Assembly (NCBI GenBank): GCA_045657265.1
Contig: JAZOSU010000033.1
Location: 1 to 21,934 of the forward strand
Origin: RGIG9041 sp045657265
GTDB lineage: Bacteria > Bacillota > Clostridia > Oscillospirales > QAKW01
Direction: 5' to 3'
Length of the DNA: 21,934 nucleotides
Below, piece after piece: positions 1-7,440 of this stretch. Both the position numbers and the translations under genes were made by a program. How positions within the stretch are numbered: the stretch's first letter is position 1; each line of letters begins with the position of its first letter. Under the pieces are notes generated by a model. It saw nothing but the letters and a program-made list of their open reading frames with translations. It ran no database searches and had not been told where the DNA came from.

Positions 1-78
1 GCAACAAGTCGAGCAATGGGCGTTTTAATTTATACTGTCCTTAACAGTACGACTCCTAAGATTTTCACTCTTTTTCTC

Positions 79-1215
79 TTATCTTATATATATCGGAGAC
101 TGCCTGTATTCCACGCCTCCTCCTTTTTTATTGAAACAACAATAATCGTATAAATCAGAAGCCCTACATTCAAGGTCAAAATGAGCAGACCCTAACTTCT
201 CATAATCGGACGGTTTTATAATAATAGGCAGTTTCGCTTTGGCTGTCAGTTCTTTTAGAAGTTCTCGGCCATTGTCGTTAAAAGCAAGAACTTTAAGACA
301 GGGCGGCATTTGTTTGTACAGCCCTTTCGGGTTTCCGATAAACGCATTTACCGCCGTTCTTCTTATTCTGGCAGCTGTATATCTTTTGCTTTTGACACTT
401 TGGCACAACTGCTCAAAGCTTTCAGACTTTCTGCTCACCTCATAAAACCTGTTTTCAATCCCCTCAGTCATATCGGCAAACTGTGAAAGCTCGGCTTTTG
501 TTTTGTTATATAATGAAAAAAGTAAAAACTGCTCGAATTTTTCGATGTCAAGACAGGGCGATGTGAGATTATCTGCGTATGCCGACATATCTTCTGATAT
601 ATTTTTTCTGATGTATGACGCACTTGCAAAAGCGCCGTCAGGATTCTGTCCGTCGTGACAATCTCCAGTTCTCTGAATATTGACAATTTTCAAGTCACTG
701 CCAAGATTAATTGCCGCTTTTATATATTCAAACGCAAGTAAGTTATTTGGAGTTTTAAGTATTTGCGCATCCATACCGCACATTGTATATGCCGTCTGTG
801 CCGCCTGAGCATAGCTGACGCCTTGTGACAGAGCAATTTTAAAATTCTCATCAAGTTTTTTCTTATCTGTTTTTGCAAGTTCAATAAGTGACGTGATATC
901 CTCCGACTCACTGCCAAAACAAAGGGAGGTTTCCACTCCGAGACTGTTTGCAATATACACCCCCGCCGTTCCGAAAACGGAAGCACCCGCAAGACAGTGG
1001 GCAGTAGGAATCTGCAAAACAAGGTCAGCTCCGCCTCTGACGGCAGCCGCCGCTCTTGTGTGTTTATCCCACAAAGACGGCTCGCCTCTCTGAACAAAGT
1101 TACCGCTCATAATGCATACGGTAGCCTTTGCGCCGGTTTTTTCTTTTGCTTTTTCCAAAAGATATTTATGACCGTTATGAAACGGATTAAATTCACAAAT
1201 TACAGCATTTATCAT
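79..1215 (-). CDS. tmcAL: tRNA(Met) cytidine acetate ligase (TmcAL/YlbM family)
   Basis: The 378-residue product matches the TmcAL family, whose members use ATP and free acetate to make N4-acetylcytidine at the wobble base of elongator tRNA-Met. What is seen: the N-terminal nucleotidyltransferase motif CEFNPFHNGH (residues 7-16, an HxGH signature) and VQRGEPS near residue 42, both typical of the family; a helical C-terminal part follows. Length is close to the usual 380-420. The ATG at 1215 is preceded by AAAGG about 7 nt upstream. No signal peptide or membrane segment is visible, so it is cytoplasmic. It is divergent from ackA, which is apt because the enzyme consumes acetate, but the two do not share a transcript. 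Its promoter must lie inside the inverted repeat at 1236-1386; I could not assign it with confidence. Confidence 0.9.
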   Translation of the reverse strand: MINAVICEFNPFHNGHKYLLEKAKEKTGAKATVCIMSGNFVQRGEPSLWDKHTRAAAAVRGGADLVLQIPTAHCLAGASVFGTAGVYIANSLGVETSLCFGSESEDITSLIELAKTDKKKLDENFKIALSQGVSYAQAAQTAYTMCGMDAQILKTPNNLLAFEYIKAAINLGSDLKIVNIQRTGDCHDGQNPDGAFASASYIRKNISEDMSAYADNLTSPCLDIEKFEQFLLFSLYNKTKAELSQFADMTEGIENRFYEVSRKSESFEQLCQSVKSKRYTAARIRRTAVNAFIGNPKGLYKQMPPCLKVLAFNDNGRELLKELTAKAKLPIIIKPSDYEKLGSAHFDLECRASDLYDYCCFNKKGGGVEYRQSPIYIR

Positions 1216-1235
1216 TTTTTTGCCTTTCGCAAACG

Positions 1236-1386
1236 TAAGGTGACAAGAGTAATCCGAACCTGTTTTAAAAAGGTGGATTTTTATTCAATTAAGACGATGC
1301 AAGGCTGACGCCTTGCGAGAATTAATTGGATGAAAAGACACGAAATATACCGTTTTTGGCAAGTTCGTATTATTCTTGTCACCTTA
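1236..1386. repeat. nested inverted-repeat element between tmcAL and ackA
   Basis: Outer arms 1236-1259 and 1363-1386 are reverse complements at 22 of 24 positions (ends TAAGGTGACAAG). Inside lie perfect arms 1286-1292/1322-1328 (CAATTAA) and 1299-1305/1310-1316 (GCAAGGC) with a TGAC loop. The right outer arm ends 3 bp before the ackA -35 box. It could be a small non-autonomous mobile element or a long hairpin in the tmcAL leader; no target duplication is clear. Confidence 0.6.
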
Positions 1387-1389
1387 TAC

Positions 1390-1418
1390 TTGAAACTTTC
1401 TTACGGATATTATATAAT
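1390..1418 (+). promoter_or_regulatory. ackA promoter
   Basis: TTGAAA at 1390-1395, 17-bp spacer, TATAAT at 1413-1418. The transcript would start near 1425, with AAGGAG at 1444-1449 upstream of the ATG at 1457. Confidence 0.75.
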
Positions 1419-1456
1419 TATAAAAAAATTAATTCAAGTGTTTAAGGAGATTATAA

Positions 1457-2653
1457 ATGAAAGTTCTTGTAATCAACGCAGGTAGTTCATCACTCAAATA
1501 TCAGTTTATTGATATGGAAACAAAACAGTGTCTTGCAAAAGGTCTTTGTGACAGAATCGGTATTGACGGCGGCTTTTTCAAACAGACAGCAAACGATAAG
1601 GTTTTTGAAACCGAATACGATATGCCAAACCACGAAGTTGCCATCCGTCAGGTACTTAAATACCTTACAGATAAAGAATACGGTGTTATAAGTGATATAT
1701 CTGAAATTTCAGCTGTAGGTCACAGAGTTGTTAACGGTGGTGAAGTATTCCCTGAAAGCACTCTTCTTGATACCGCTAAAATTGACAAAATTGAAGAACT
1801 TACCGATTTTGCTCCTCTTCATAATCCGCCTGCAGTTACAGGTATGCGTGCTTGTGTTTCTGTTATGGGCGAAAACATTCCTCAGGTAGCTGTTTTTGAT
1901 ACATCTTTCCATCAGACAATGCCTGACGTTACAGCATATTATGCAATTCCAAAAAAATACTACGAGCAGTATGGTATCCGCCGTTTCGGCGCGCACGGTA
2001 CTTCTCATAAATTCGTTGCAAAAGCTACTGCAGAATACCTCGGCAAAGATATAAAAGATCTTAAAATCGTAACTTGCCATCTTGGAAACGGTTCTTCAAT
2101 CACAGCTGTTGACGGTGGTATCAGTATTGACACTTCTATGGGATTCACTCCACTTGCAGGTGTTATGATGGGTACCCGCTCAGGCGATATTGACCCATCT
2201 GTTGTAACATATATTATGGAAAAAGAGGGTCTTACTCCATCTGAGGTAAATTCTCTTCTTAACAAACAGTCAGGCGCTCTTGGAGTTTCAGGATTTTCAA
2301 GCGATTTCCGTGATATTGAAAATGCCGCTCTCGAGGGCAACAAAGATGCTAACTACGTTCTTCGTATGCTTGCATATCAGGTTGCAAAATACATCGGCAG
2401 CTACGCTATGGCAATGGGCGGTCTTGATGCAGTTGTATTCACAGCAGGTCTTGGTGAGAACAACACAACAGTACGCAGATATATCGCTGACAGACTCGGT
2501 TATATCGAAGCTTATCTTGACGAGGAAGCTAACAAAGTACGCGGCGAGGCTAAAACAATTTCTACTCCCGATTCAAAGGTTAAACTTATCGTAATGCCTA
2601 CAAACGAAGAACTTGCAATCGCTGAAGACGTTGTTGCAATAATCTCCAAATGA
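1457..2653 (+). CDS. ackA: acetate kinase
   Basis: Full-length 398-residue acetate kinase, which interconverts acetyl phosphate plus ADP with acetate plus ATP, the last step of fermentative acetate production. Visible signatures of the ASKHA fold: the N-terminal phosphate loop NAGSSSLKYQ (residues 7-16), HNPP near 122, HGTSHK near 180, HLGNGSS near 208, GVMMGTRSGDIDP near 234-246 and FTAGLGENN near 328. The start is fixed by AAGGAG eight bases upstream. No phosphotransacetylase gene adjoins it, so pta must lie elsewhere. The TGA stop overlaps the ATG of the next gene by 4 bp, giving translational coupling with the metalloprotease. Confidence 0.97.
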   Translation: MKVLVINAGSSSLKYQFIDMETKQCLAKGLCDRIGIDGGFFKQTANDKVFETEYDMPNHEVAIRQVLKYLTDKEYGVISDISEISAVGHRVVNGGEVFPESTLLDTAKIDKIEELTDFAPLHNPPAVTGMRACVSVMGENIPQVAVFDTSFHQTMPDVTAYYAIPKKYYEQYGIRRFGAHGTSHKFVAKATAEYLGKDIKDLKIVTCHLGNGSSITAVDGGISIDTSMGFTPLAGVMMGTRSGDIDPSVVTYIMEKEGLTPSEVNSLLNKQSGALGVSGFSSDFRDIENAALEGNKDANYVLRMLAYQVAKYIGSYAMAMGGLDAVVFTAGLGENNTTVRRYIADRLGYIEAYLDEEANKVRGEAKTISTPDSKVKLIVMPTNEELAIAEDVVAIISK

Positions 2654-3159
2654 ACAATATAGAAATTGTTTATTCAAAACGAAAAACAATATGCCTACAG
2701 GTAAAACAAGACGGAAAAGTCCGTGTGCTTGCACCTGTAGGCACATCTTTTGATAACATAAAAAACTTTGTTTCAAAACACCGAAAATGGCTGGATAAAA
2801 CTTTGCAGAGAGTTGCGGAAAGAGCCGAAAAATACGACCTTGAAAAATCGGAAATTGAAAAACTGCGCTTTATTGCAAAACAGTACATACCCGAAAGAGT
2901 ACAGTATTACAGTAATGTAATGAATCTTTATCCGACAAATATTAAAATCACTTCTGCCAAAACAAGATTTGGCAGTTGTAACAGTAAAAACACAGTCTGC
3001 TTTTCTCTTTTTCTTATGAAATATCCCAAAGATGCCATTGATTACGTGGTAGTTCACGAACTTGCTCATATAAAAGAGAAAAACCATTCAGCAAGGTTTT
3101 ACAGTATAATTGAATCTGTTATGCCCGATTATAAACAAAGAATAAAGTTGCTTAAATAA
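2650..3159 (+). CDS. YgjP-like zinc metalloprotease (DUF45 / M48-related)
   Basis: The 169-residue protein has the layout of YgjP-like predicted metallopeptidases: an N-terminal beta-rich part (SKRKTICLQVKQDGKVRVLAP), a helical middle, the TRFGSC segment around residue 103, and the gluzincin zinc motif VVVHELAHIKEKNHSARF near residues 132-149 (His-Glu-x-x-His plus a later His). It is somewhat shorter than common members (about 220-240). No signal peptide or membrane helix is visible, so it is probably cytosolic. Its ATG lies within the ackA stop (ATGA), so it is read from the ackA transcript; no separate ribosome site is evident. Substrate is unknown; the pairing with ackA does not show a shared pathway. 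Confidence 0.85.
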   Translation: MNNIEIVYSKRKTICLQVKQDGKVRVLAPVGTSFDNIKNFVSKHRKWLDKTLQRVAERAEKYDLEKSEIEKLRFIAKQYIPERVQYYSNVMNLYPTNIKITSAKTRFGSCNSKNTVCFSLFLMKYPKDAIDYVVVHELAHIKEKNHSARFYSIIESVMPDYKQRIKLLK

Positions 3160-3164
3160 ACTTG

Positions 3165-3193
3165 TTGAATTTTGTTTTAATATGAAGTAAAAT
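3165..3193 (+). promoter_or_regulatory. promoter of the SIS-domain gene
   Basis: TTGAAT at 3165-3170, 17-bp spacer, TAAAAT at 3188-3193. It begins 6 bp after the metalloprotease stop; no terminator lies between, so read-through from ackA is also possible. Confidence 0.6.
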
Positions 3194-3228
3194 CAAATAG
3201 TAAATATTAAAAAAGCGAGGTTTTTGAT

Positions 3229-3828
3229 ATGGAACTTAAAGCTCAGGCTATAGAAATGGCAAAAAAAGCATACATTACAGAAAGCGAATGTATCGCAGAA
3301 ATGGCGGCACATTTTGACGAAAAAGCTTATGCAAATGCAGTTGAACTTTTAATAAACGCAGAGCGTATCGGTACATCGGGTTGCGGTCACAGCGGCATTA
3401 TCTGTCAGCATTTTTCTCATCTTCTGTGCTGTATTGAACAGCCCTCAAGATTCATCTCTCCCGCAGAAGGTCCTCACGGAGCTACAGGTTTTCTGCAGCA
3501 GGGTGACGTTATGGTACTCGCATCACGCGGCGGTAAAACTAAAGAACTTCTGACTCTCGTTGATATCTGCAAGAAAAAAGGTATTAAAATCATAACAATC
3601 ACTGAAAATATGGAATCTCCTCTTGCGACATCTGCTGACGTTGTAATCAAACAGTACGTAAACCGCGAGACAGATAAATATAACTGTCAGGGCACTACTT
3701 CATCAACTTCTCTTGCAGTTATATTCCACGTGCTTCAGACAATGCTTATTGAACAGACCGATTTCCAGAACGAACAATTTGCAGTAGTTCATCCCCACGG
3801 TGCAGTAGGCGAAAGACTTAATAAATAA
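3229..3828 (+). CDS. SIS-domain sugar-phosphate isomerase (KpsF/GutQ-like, no CBS domains)
   Basis: The 199-residue protein is a single SIS (sugar isomerase) domain. It follows the arabinose-5-phosphate isomerase pattern: GTSGCGHSG (about residues 48-56) for the first phosphate loop, PAEGPHGATGFL where KdsD-type enzymes have a His in the active site, LASRGGKTKELL replacing the usual SNSGET loop, TTSSTS near 162-167 and VVHPHGAVGERL at the C-terminus. The tandem CBS domains of KpsF/GutQ/KdsD are absent, so this is the catalytic half only, as in some single-domain homologues. GAGG about 8-10 nt before the ATG supports the start. Likely substrate is a ketose/aldose 5- or 6-phosphate; the exact sugar cannot be told. 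It ends at the bidirectional terminator at 3862-3900. Confidence 0.85.
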   Translation: MELKAQAIEMAKKAYITESECIAEMAAHFDEKAYANAVELLINAERIGTSGCGHSGIICQHFSHLLCCIEQPSRFISPAEGPHGATGFLQQGDVMVLASRGGKTKELLTLVDICKKKGIKIITITENMESPLATSADVVIKQYVNRETDKYNCQGTTSSTSLAVIFHVLQTMLIEQTDFQNEQFAVVHPHGAVGERLNK

Positions 3829-3861
3829 TTAAAAACACAACACGCTGTAAGACGAAGAAAA

Positions 3862-3900
3862 AGCCTTGAAAATCCAAGTATTTTCAAGGCTCTTTTTTTA
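3862..3900. terminator. bidirectional terminator between SIS and PHP genes
   Basis: Perfect 11-bp stem 3862-3872/3881-3891 (AGCCTTGAAAA), 8-nt loop. A T run follows on the plus strand; AAAA precedes on the left, which serves the minus-strand PHP gene whose stop codon sits at its edge. Confidence 0.85.
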
Positions 3901-4905
3901 TTTTTCTAAATCTTTCTGATAATAAACCTGCGAATCTGCGTGTTTTCCATTTTTATCTATTACAGTAACTCTTACGTGCTCATACAGTTCAGGAAGCTCG
4001 AAAACCGCTTCTGTCAAAAGTCCGTTTTCGTCTGCTCTTCGTGATCTTGTACGTCTTTTTCCGCATCTAAAACAAATCTGTCTTGCCTCTGAGCATTTTA
4101 CGTGTATTTTTCCGTCTTCGTACCAAAGCTCATTTATCTCTGGACCTTCAGATGCGTAAAAATTACCGTCTTTGAGAGCTTTGGTAATAGTGCAGTAATC
4201 AAGCTTGTCAGCTTTTATCATTGTAAATCCGCCGCACATACTAATTCTTGAGTGATTGTCGTCTGCCGCAATGCAATATAACTTTTTGCCGCCTCTGAGC
4301 ATAGCGTCAAATACATTTGCGTTGTATTCGGGATACCCTGTAACAACAGCTGAATAATTTACGATTTCCATAGCATCCATACCCTCGTAACTCATATAAT
4401 CAGTGTATTCTTCCATTGACCAGGTAGGATGATTGTAGGTTACGAAAAATCCGTTTTCTTTTCCTCTTTTTATAATTTCGTTAATGCACTCTGTATTGAA
4501 ACTGCGCTCAAAATCAGGCAAACTCTCGTCAAACTTAACCTGATCTTTGTACTGCGGAGCATTTCCGAAAAGATATTTTTCTCTGTGCCAACACACCTGT
4601 TTTTCTGTGTCGGGTGAAAGTGCCACAAGACAAAGGTGACAGCATTTTTTGAAAGGACTGTCCGTGTCCTCTGCCGTCTGATTCACTTCTATTTCATAGC
4701 CATTAAGAGCGATAAATTCATCGTCGCACAGCTCGGGATGCTTTATAAAAACGTCGTGGTCAGTAAAGGCTACAACGGAATATCCATGTGATTTGTAATG
4801 CTCTTTCACCTCTTCGGGAGTAAGTTTTCCGTCAGAAATTGTTGTATGACAGTGCAGATTTGCTTTATAAAACTTACCATTTTCGGGCAGTAAATACTTT
4901 TTCAT
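3898..4905 (-). CDS. PHP-domain phosphoesterase
   Basis: 335 residues. Polymerase-and-histidinol-phosphatase (PHP) metal motifs are in order: NLHCHTTISDG (residues 16-26), FTDHD (about 48-52), a later YNHPTW (about 155-160) and AADDNHSR (about 215-222), which supply the His/Asp ligands of a multi-metal centre. The C-terminal 80 residues look like a beta-rich accessory domain. Such stand-alone PHP proteins hydrolyse phosphate esters such as nucleotides or sugar phosphates; the substrate here is unknown. No signal peptide is visible. The ATG is set by AAGGAGG about 6 nt upstream. The stop lies in the shared terminator with the SIS gene. It is a single-gene unit with its own promoter. Confidence 0.82.
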   Translation of the reverse strand: MKKYLLPENGKFYKANLHCHTTISDGKLTPEEVKEHYKSHGYSVVAFTDHDVFIKHPELCDDEFIALNGYEIEVNQTAEDTDSPFKKCCHLCLVALSPDTEKQVCWHREKYLFGNAPQYKDQVKFDESLPDFERSFNTECINEIIKRGKENGFFVTYNHPTWSMEEYTDYMSYEGMDAMEIVNYSAVVTGYPEYNANVFDAMLRGGKKLYCIAADDNHSRISMCGGFTMIKADKLDYCTITKALKDGNFYASEGPEINELWYEDGKIHVKCSEARQICFRCGKRRTRSRRADENGLLTEAVFELPELYEHVRVTVIDKNGKHADSQVYYQKDLEK

Positions 4906-4932
4906 TTGAAATCCTCCTTATACTTTTTATAC

Positions 4933-4960
4933 AGTATACCATAACAACATAAAAATGCAA
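4933..4960 (-). promoter_or_regulatory. promoter of the PHP gene
   Basis: Minus strand: TTGCAT (4960-4955), 16-bp spacer ending TGG, TATACT (4938-4933); an extended -10 promoter. Confidence 0.65.
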
Positions 4961-4963
4961 TAG

Positions 4964-4990
4964 CCCCTGAGATTTTCTCGGGGTTTTATT
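4964..4990 (+). terminator. terminator-like hairpin with plus-strand T tail
   Basis: CCCC and GAGA pair with TCTC and GGGG (4964-4983, one bulged T), followed by TTTTATTT on the plus strand. No plus-strand gene leads into it, so it may be left over from a lost gene. Confidence 0.5.
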
Positions 4991-5009
4991 TCAGAAAGTT
5001 GTTTTAAAT

Positions 5010-5046
5010 TAAAAAAAGTTGGTTTAATGTATTTTAAACCAACTTT
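5010..5046 (-). terminator. terminator of the truncated sugar isomerase gene
   Basis: Perfect 13-bp stem 5015-5027/5034-5046 (AAAGTTGGTTTAA) directly after the TAG stop, followed by a T run on the minus strand. Confidence 0.8.
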
Positions 5047-5445
5047 CTATTGTTTTTTATAAAAGTGTTCTGAAATATTCCCCTGATTTACAGATGTAGT
5101 ATTAGGATGCATAACTGCGTATTTTATGCCAAGAGCTTTCGCACTGTCCAGAGCATCAAACACTTTCTTATTAAACGAATTCCCATCCGGCACACCGTCC
5201 TTTTGAGAAATAAATGGCAGATGACACTGGCAAAACACAAGTCCGTTTTCTCTTGCCATTTCTGCAATTTCCAAAATAATCTGTTCCCTGTTTTCTGTTA
5301 CTCCTGTCAGAATCTCGGTATTGAAATCAATACCCTTAAAACCAACGTCGGCATGGGCTTGAAATCTTCTTTTCAGGTTTTCTAAAATGTTACTGCCCCC
5401 GCGATTCAAAAATAAAATTGATGAAATAATATGTTTTTCGGCCAT
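5047..5445 (-). pseudogene. truncated sugar-phosphate isomerase/epimerase (xylose isomerase-like TIM barrel)
   Basis: 132 residues from the ATG at 5445, chosen because AAAGG lies 7 nt upstream; a GTG two codons earlier is too close. The start (EKHIISSILFLNRGG) and the strand pattern GFKGIDFNTEI, FCQCHLPF and YAVMHPNTTS are those of AP-endonuclease-2/xylose-isomerase-like sugar epimerases. Family members run 260-290 residues; this one stops shortly after the fourth or fifth beta strand and lacks the C-terminal half with the remaining metal ligands. The stop codon abuts a clean terminator, so the lost half was removed by a deletion that kept the terminator. A half-barrel is unlikely to be active. 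TTGACA occurs upstream (near 5499) but no good -10 box accompanies it. Confidence 0.7.
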
Positions 5446-5548
5446 TATCACACCTTTGAAATATAGTCATTTTAATTGTAGTTTTTTAAAATATCTTGTC
5501 AAGGGTTTGGAGAGTTGAACGTCCTTTCATTCGTACAAGTTTACCGTA

Positions 5549-5702
5549 ATGAAAGGGACATTGTCTGCTTTGCAGTCAATACTGCTCGTCGACCCAAATG
5601 CTTCGCATTTCGGTACCCTCCTGCGCACCAAAAACCTGCAAAACGCTTCACTGAAGCCTTTTGCTACGGTTTTTGCCCACTATGTGTTCGAGTCCCTTTC
5701 AT
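5549..5702. repeat. structured repeat bounded by ATGAAAGGGAC inverted ends
   Basis: Arms 5549-5559 and 5692-5702 are perfect 11-bp inverted repeats. Inside are a palindrome 5596-5610 (AAATGC/GCATTT) and a branched hairpin 5630-5674 with three stacked helices (AAAAACC/GGTTTTT, CAAAA/TTTTG, GCTTCA/TGAAGC). Bases 5686-5701 equal the T-arm/acceptor part of the tRNA-Arg at 7108-7123, on the opposite strand. It looks like a dispersed intergenic repeat or old integration scar. Confidence 0.5.
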
Positions 5703-5717
5703 ACTACACCAATAAAT

Positions 5718-5751
5718 AAAAGGATATATCCCGAATGGGATATATCCTTTT
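5718..5751 (-). terminator. terminator downstream of the serine hydrolase gene
   Basis: Perfect 15-bp stem 5718-5732/5737-5751 (AAAAGGATATATCCC) with a 4-nt loop. The minus strand continues TTTTATTTATT. It lies about 130 bp after the hydrolase stop. Confidence 0.75.
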
Positions 5752-5879
5752 ATGGAAAGGTTGTACTAATTCGAAGTCCTTTTATTATTTAACCTATGTG
5801 TTCGAACCCCTACAGATTTTAGAGATGTCTTTTGTAGTTATAATATCAGTTTTGTATCTGCTCGATATATTGGAATTTA

Positions 5880-6863
5880 TCATTCAGTAATAAAGGATTC
5901 AATATATTTTTGTATAAACTGAACTCTGTCAAATATTAATGGTTTAAAGGTGGAAGTAACGGATATAACAATATTTTTATCCGCATTAACATATATCACA
6001 TTTCCACTATCACCGATGGCAGAGTATATATTCTTTTTTTTATCAATAACCCACCATAAGAATCCGTATTGCATAAAGGCAAACTTTTCATCGCATTTCA
6101 TATATGGTGTGGTCATCTGTGTTATCCATTCGGATGAAACTATTTGTCTATTATTAACCCTTCCTTTATTAAGACACAGTTGTCCAAGTTTCGCCAAATC
6201 TTCTGCCGATAAACACAAACCGAATCCTGATGTCACGATTCCTTTATTGTCGCAAAACCAACCGTTTTCTTTTGGCGATTTTGAAGTTACAAAACCAATA
6301 TGTTCTTCTTTATTTTTTACTATATAGGGTTTTCTTTCTTCAATTCCAAGTGGTTTGAAAAGAAATTCGTTAGCAAATTCCAATGTTGTCATATTGCTGA
6401 CTTTTGTTATTATTGCACTCAATATATGAATGCCTAATGTTGAATACTTAAATTCACCTATAATTCCATTTCTTCCACCGAGTAAATCAAGAACAGACTT
6501 TGTCCAATCTTCGCTTGTGCATACTTTCGTCCAAGGCTCTGATTTGTATTTATATGGTGCAGTCATTGTAAGCAAATGATATAAAGTGACATCCTGTATT
6601 GTTTTTTCTCCTCTTTTCACTGCATAATCGGGAAAAAACTCTAATACTCCTTGGTTAACACTTTTAATCATACCTTTATCAATGGCAATTCCGATAAGTA
6701 TAGATATAATACTTTTGGTAACGGAAGCAATATGAACATTGTCCTTTGCTTTGTAATTATTCCAAGTATCACTATAAATAATCTCATTGTCCTTTACGGC
6801 TACTATCTGACATATATTAGGTTGCTCATCTGCAATAATGCCGTGTAATTCTTCTTTGGTCAC
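5880..6863 (-). CDS. serine hydrolase of the beta-lactamase / class C PBP family
   Basis: 327 residues. The family's active-site motif SxxK is present as SVTK (S47, K50), with the second motif as YST (about 144-146, in place of the common YSN). Conserved framework segments follow: YHLLTMTAP, GFGLCLSAEDLAKLGQL and YGFLWWV. No signal peptide or membrane helix is seen, so unlike many relatives it appears cytoplasmic, where it would act as an esterase or peptidase rather than on cell wall. The start codon is GTG at 6863, chosen because AGGAGG sits 9 nt upstream (6878-6873). Single-gene unit with its own extended -10 promoter. Gene composition is more AT-rich than its neighbours, and it lies between a tRNA gene and a tRNA-like repeat, so acquisition by transfer is possible but unproven. 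Confidence 0.83.
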   Translation of the reverse strand: MTKEELHGIIADEQPNICQIVAVKDNEIIYSDTWNNYKAKDNVHIASVTKSIISILIGIAIDKGMIKSVNQGVLEFFPDYAVKRGEKTIQDVTLYHLLTMTAPYKYKSEPWTKVCTSEDWTKSVLDLLGGRNGIIGEFKYSTLGIHILSAIITKVSNMTTLEFANEFLFKPLGIEERKPYIVKNKEEHIGFVTSKSPKENGWFCDNKGIVTSGFGLCLSAEDLAKLGQLCLNKGRVNNRQIVSSEWITQMTTPYMKCDEKFAFMQYGFLWWVIDKKKNIYSAIGDSGNVIYVNADKNIVISVTSTFKPLIFDRVQFIQKYIESFITE

Positions 6864-6903
6864 AGAATGTAGCCTCCTCTATAAATTCTTATTTACAGGT
6901 TAG

Positions 6904-6932
6904 ATTATATCATAAACTATATTTATAATCAT
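6904..6932 (-). promoter_or_regulatory. promoter of the serine hydrolase gene
   Basis: Minus strand: perfect TATAAT (6909-6904) with an upstream TG extension; the -35 box ATGATT (6932-6927, 17-bp spacer) is weak. A perfect 8-bp palindrome (TGCTTTGC/GCAAAGCA) lies just upstream at 6933-6951. Confidence 0.55.
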
Positions 6933-6956
6933 GCTTTGCGAAGCAAAGCACCGAAA

Positions 6957-7053
6957 TTATTCATTATTCATCAGCAAAGCGACTTACATATTCATTATTC
7001 ATTGGAAATCCTGGCGAATGAATGATGAATAATGAAAAATGAATAGTGAATAA
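6957..7053. repeat. ATTCATTATTCATT inverted-repeat cluster
   Basis: Several copies of an ATTCATTATTCATT-like string on both strands. The best pair, 6988-7003 against 7017-7033, forms a near-perfect hairpin around a GC-richer loop. It sits between the tRNA-Arg terminator and the hydrolase promoter. No coding content seen. Confidence 0.55.
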
Positions 7054-7061
7054 TACAAAAC

Positions 7062-7094
7062 AAAAATCCTGCCGACAAGAATCGACAGGATTTT
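7062..7094 (-). terminator. tRNA-Arg terminator
   Basis: Minus strand: AAATCCTGTCGA pairs with TCGGCAGGATTT (one G-U pair), 4-6 nt loop, then TTTTTGTTTTG. It starts 5 nt after the encoded CCA. Confidence 0.8.
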
Positions 7095-7099
7095 CGTTT

Positions 7100-7176
7100 T
7101 GGCGCGCTGAAAGGGACTCGAACCCCCGACCTTCTGATTCGTAGTCAGACACTCTATCCAGCTGAGCTATCAGCGC
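7100..7176 (-). tRNA. tRNA-Arg (anticodon ACG)
   Basis: Full cloverleaf on the minus strand: acceptor GCGCTGA (7176-7170) with TCAGCGC, D-arm GCTC/GAGT type with AGCTGGA loop, anticodon stem CTGA around CTACGAA (anticodon ACG, read as ICG after deamination), T-arm GGGGGTTCGAGTCCCT, discriminator G and an encoded CCA at 7102-7100. It decodes CGU/CGC/CGA. It has its own promoter and terminator and stands alone. Its 3' T-arm sequence recurs at 5686-5701. Confidence 0.96.
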
Positions 7177-7198
7177 ATTTATCAATTGTGCGACTAAT

Positions 7199-7227
7199 AT
7201 AATAGCACAAACTTTTTATAAAATCAA
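7199..7227 (-). promoter_or_regulatory. tRNA-Arg promoter
   Basis: Minus strand: TTGATT (7227-7222), 17-bp spacer, TATTAT (7204-7199); the start would be about 16 nt before the mature 5' end. Confidence 0.7.
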
Positions 7228-7337
7228 GTACTATTTTGCTCTTTTTTTATATTATTGGTTTTTTTGCTTATTTTATTGTGTTTAGTAAAGTAAAATGATA
7301 CCATAAATTCATACAAAAAATAAGGACTATTATCTTT

Positions 7338-7440
7338 ATGAACTATTCAAGTCCAGTTGACAAATACCGCGATTTAATAATATCTGCACAGGACTACATT
7401 TTCCACAATGCATAAACAGGCGCTTCTCATAAACATTGAA
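7338..7440 (+). pseudogene. N-terminal remnant, possibly of an M20-family amidohydrolase
   Basis: From the ATG at 7338 the frame reads MNYSSPVDKYRDLIISAQDY and five more residues to a TAA at 7413, then TGASHKH to a TGA. A KYRDLI..AQ.YI start followed by a NPETG-like segment is what M20 amidohydrolases/carboxypeptidases usually carry; here the Pro-Glu position reads Ala-stop. AAGGA lies about 12 nt upstream. The match covers only about 30 residues, so the family call is tentative. The remnant runs straight into the terminator arm of RNA copy A at 7435, so the rest of the gene was deleted. Confidence 0.4.

Larger units (their letters stand above)
5446..5879. other. gene-free stretch holding a structured repeat and a terminator
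   Basis: 434 bases with no convincing gene. It contains the inverted-repeat element at 5549-5702, the strong hairpin at 5718-5751 and a second copy of the CTATGTGTTCGA string near 5795-5810. The plus-strand reading frame across it is rich in Cys, Pro and Arg and follows the palindromes, so I do not call it coding. Confidence 0.5.

Noticed and set aside
5681..5712. Possible tRNA 3' end with ACACCA
   Set aside because: The bases before TTCGAGT do not pair with those after it as a T-stem, and no D-arm or anticodon arm precedes; only the 16-nt match to tRNA-Arg stands.
5515..5715. Plus-strand 66-codon frame over the structured repeat
   Set aside because: Its composition follows palindromes and a tRNA-like string, it has no ribosome site, and Cys/Arg/Pro content is unlike the real genes here.
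6957..7053. ATTCATT repeats as an origin-like iteron set
   Set aside because: No DnaA boxes or replication gene nearby; copies are on both strands and form hairpins, typical of an intergenic repeat.
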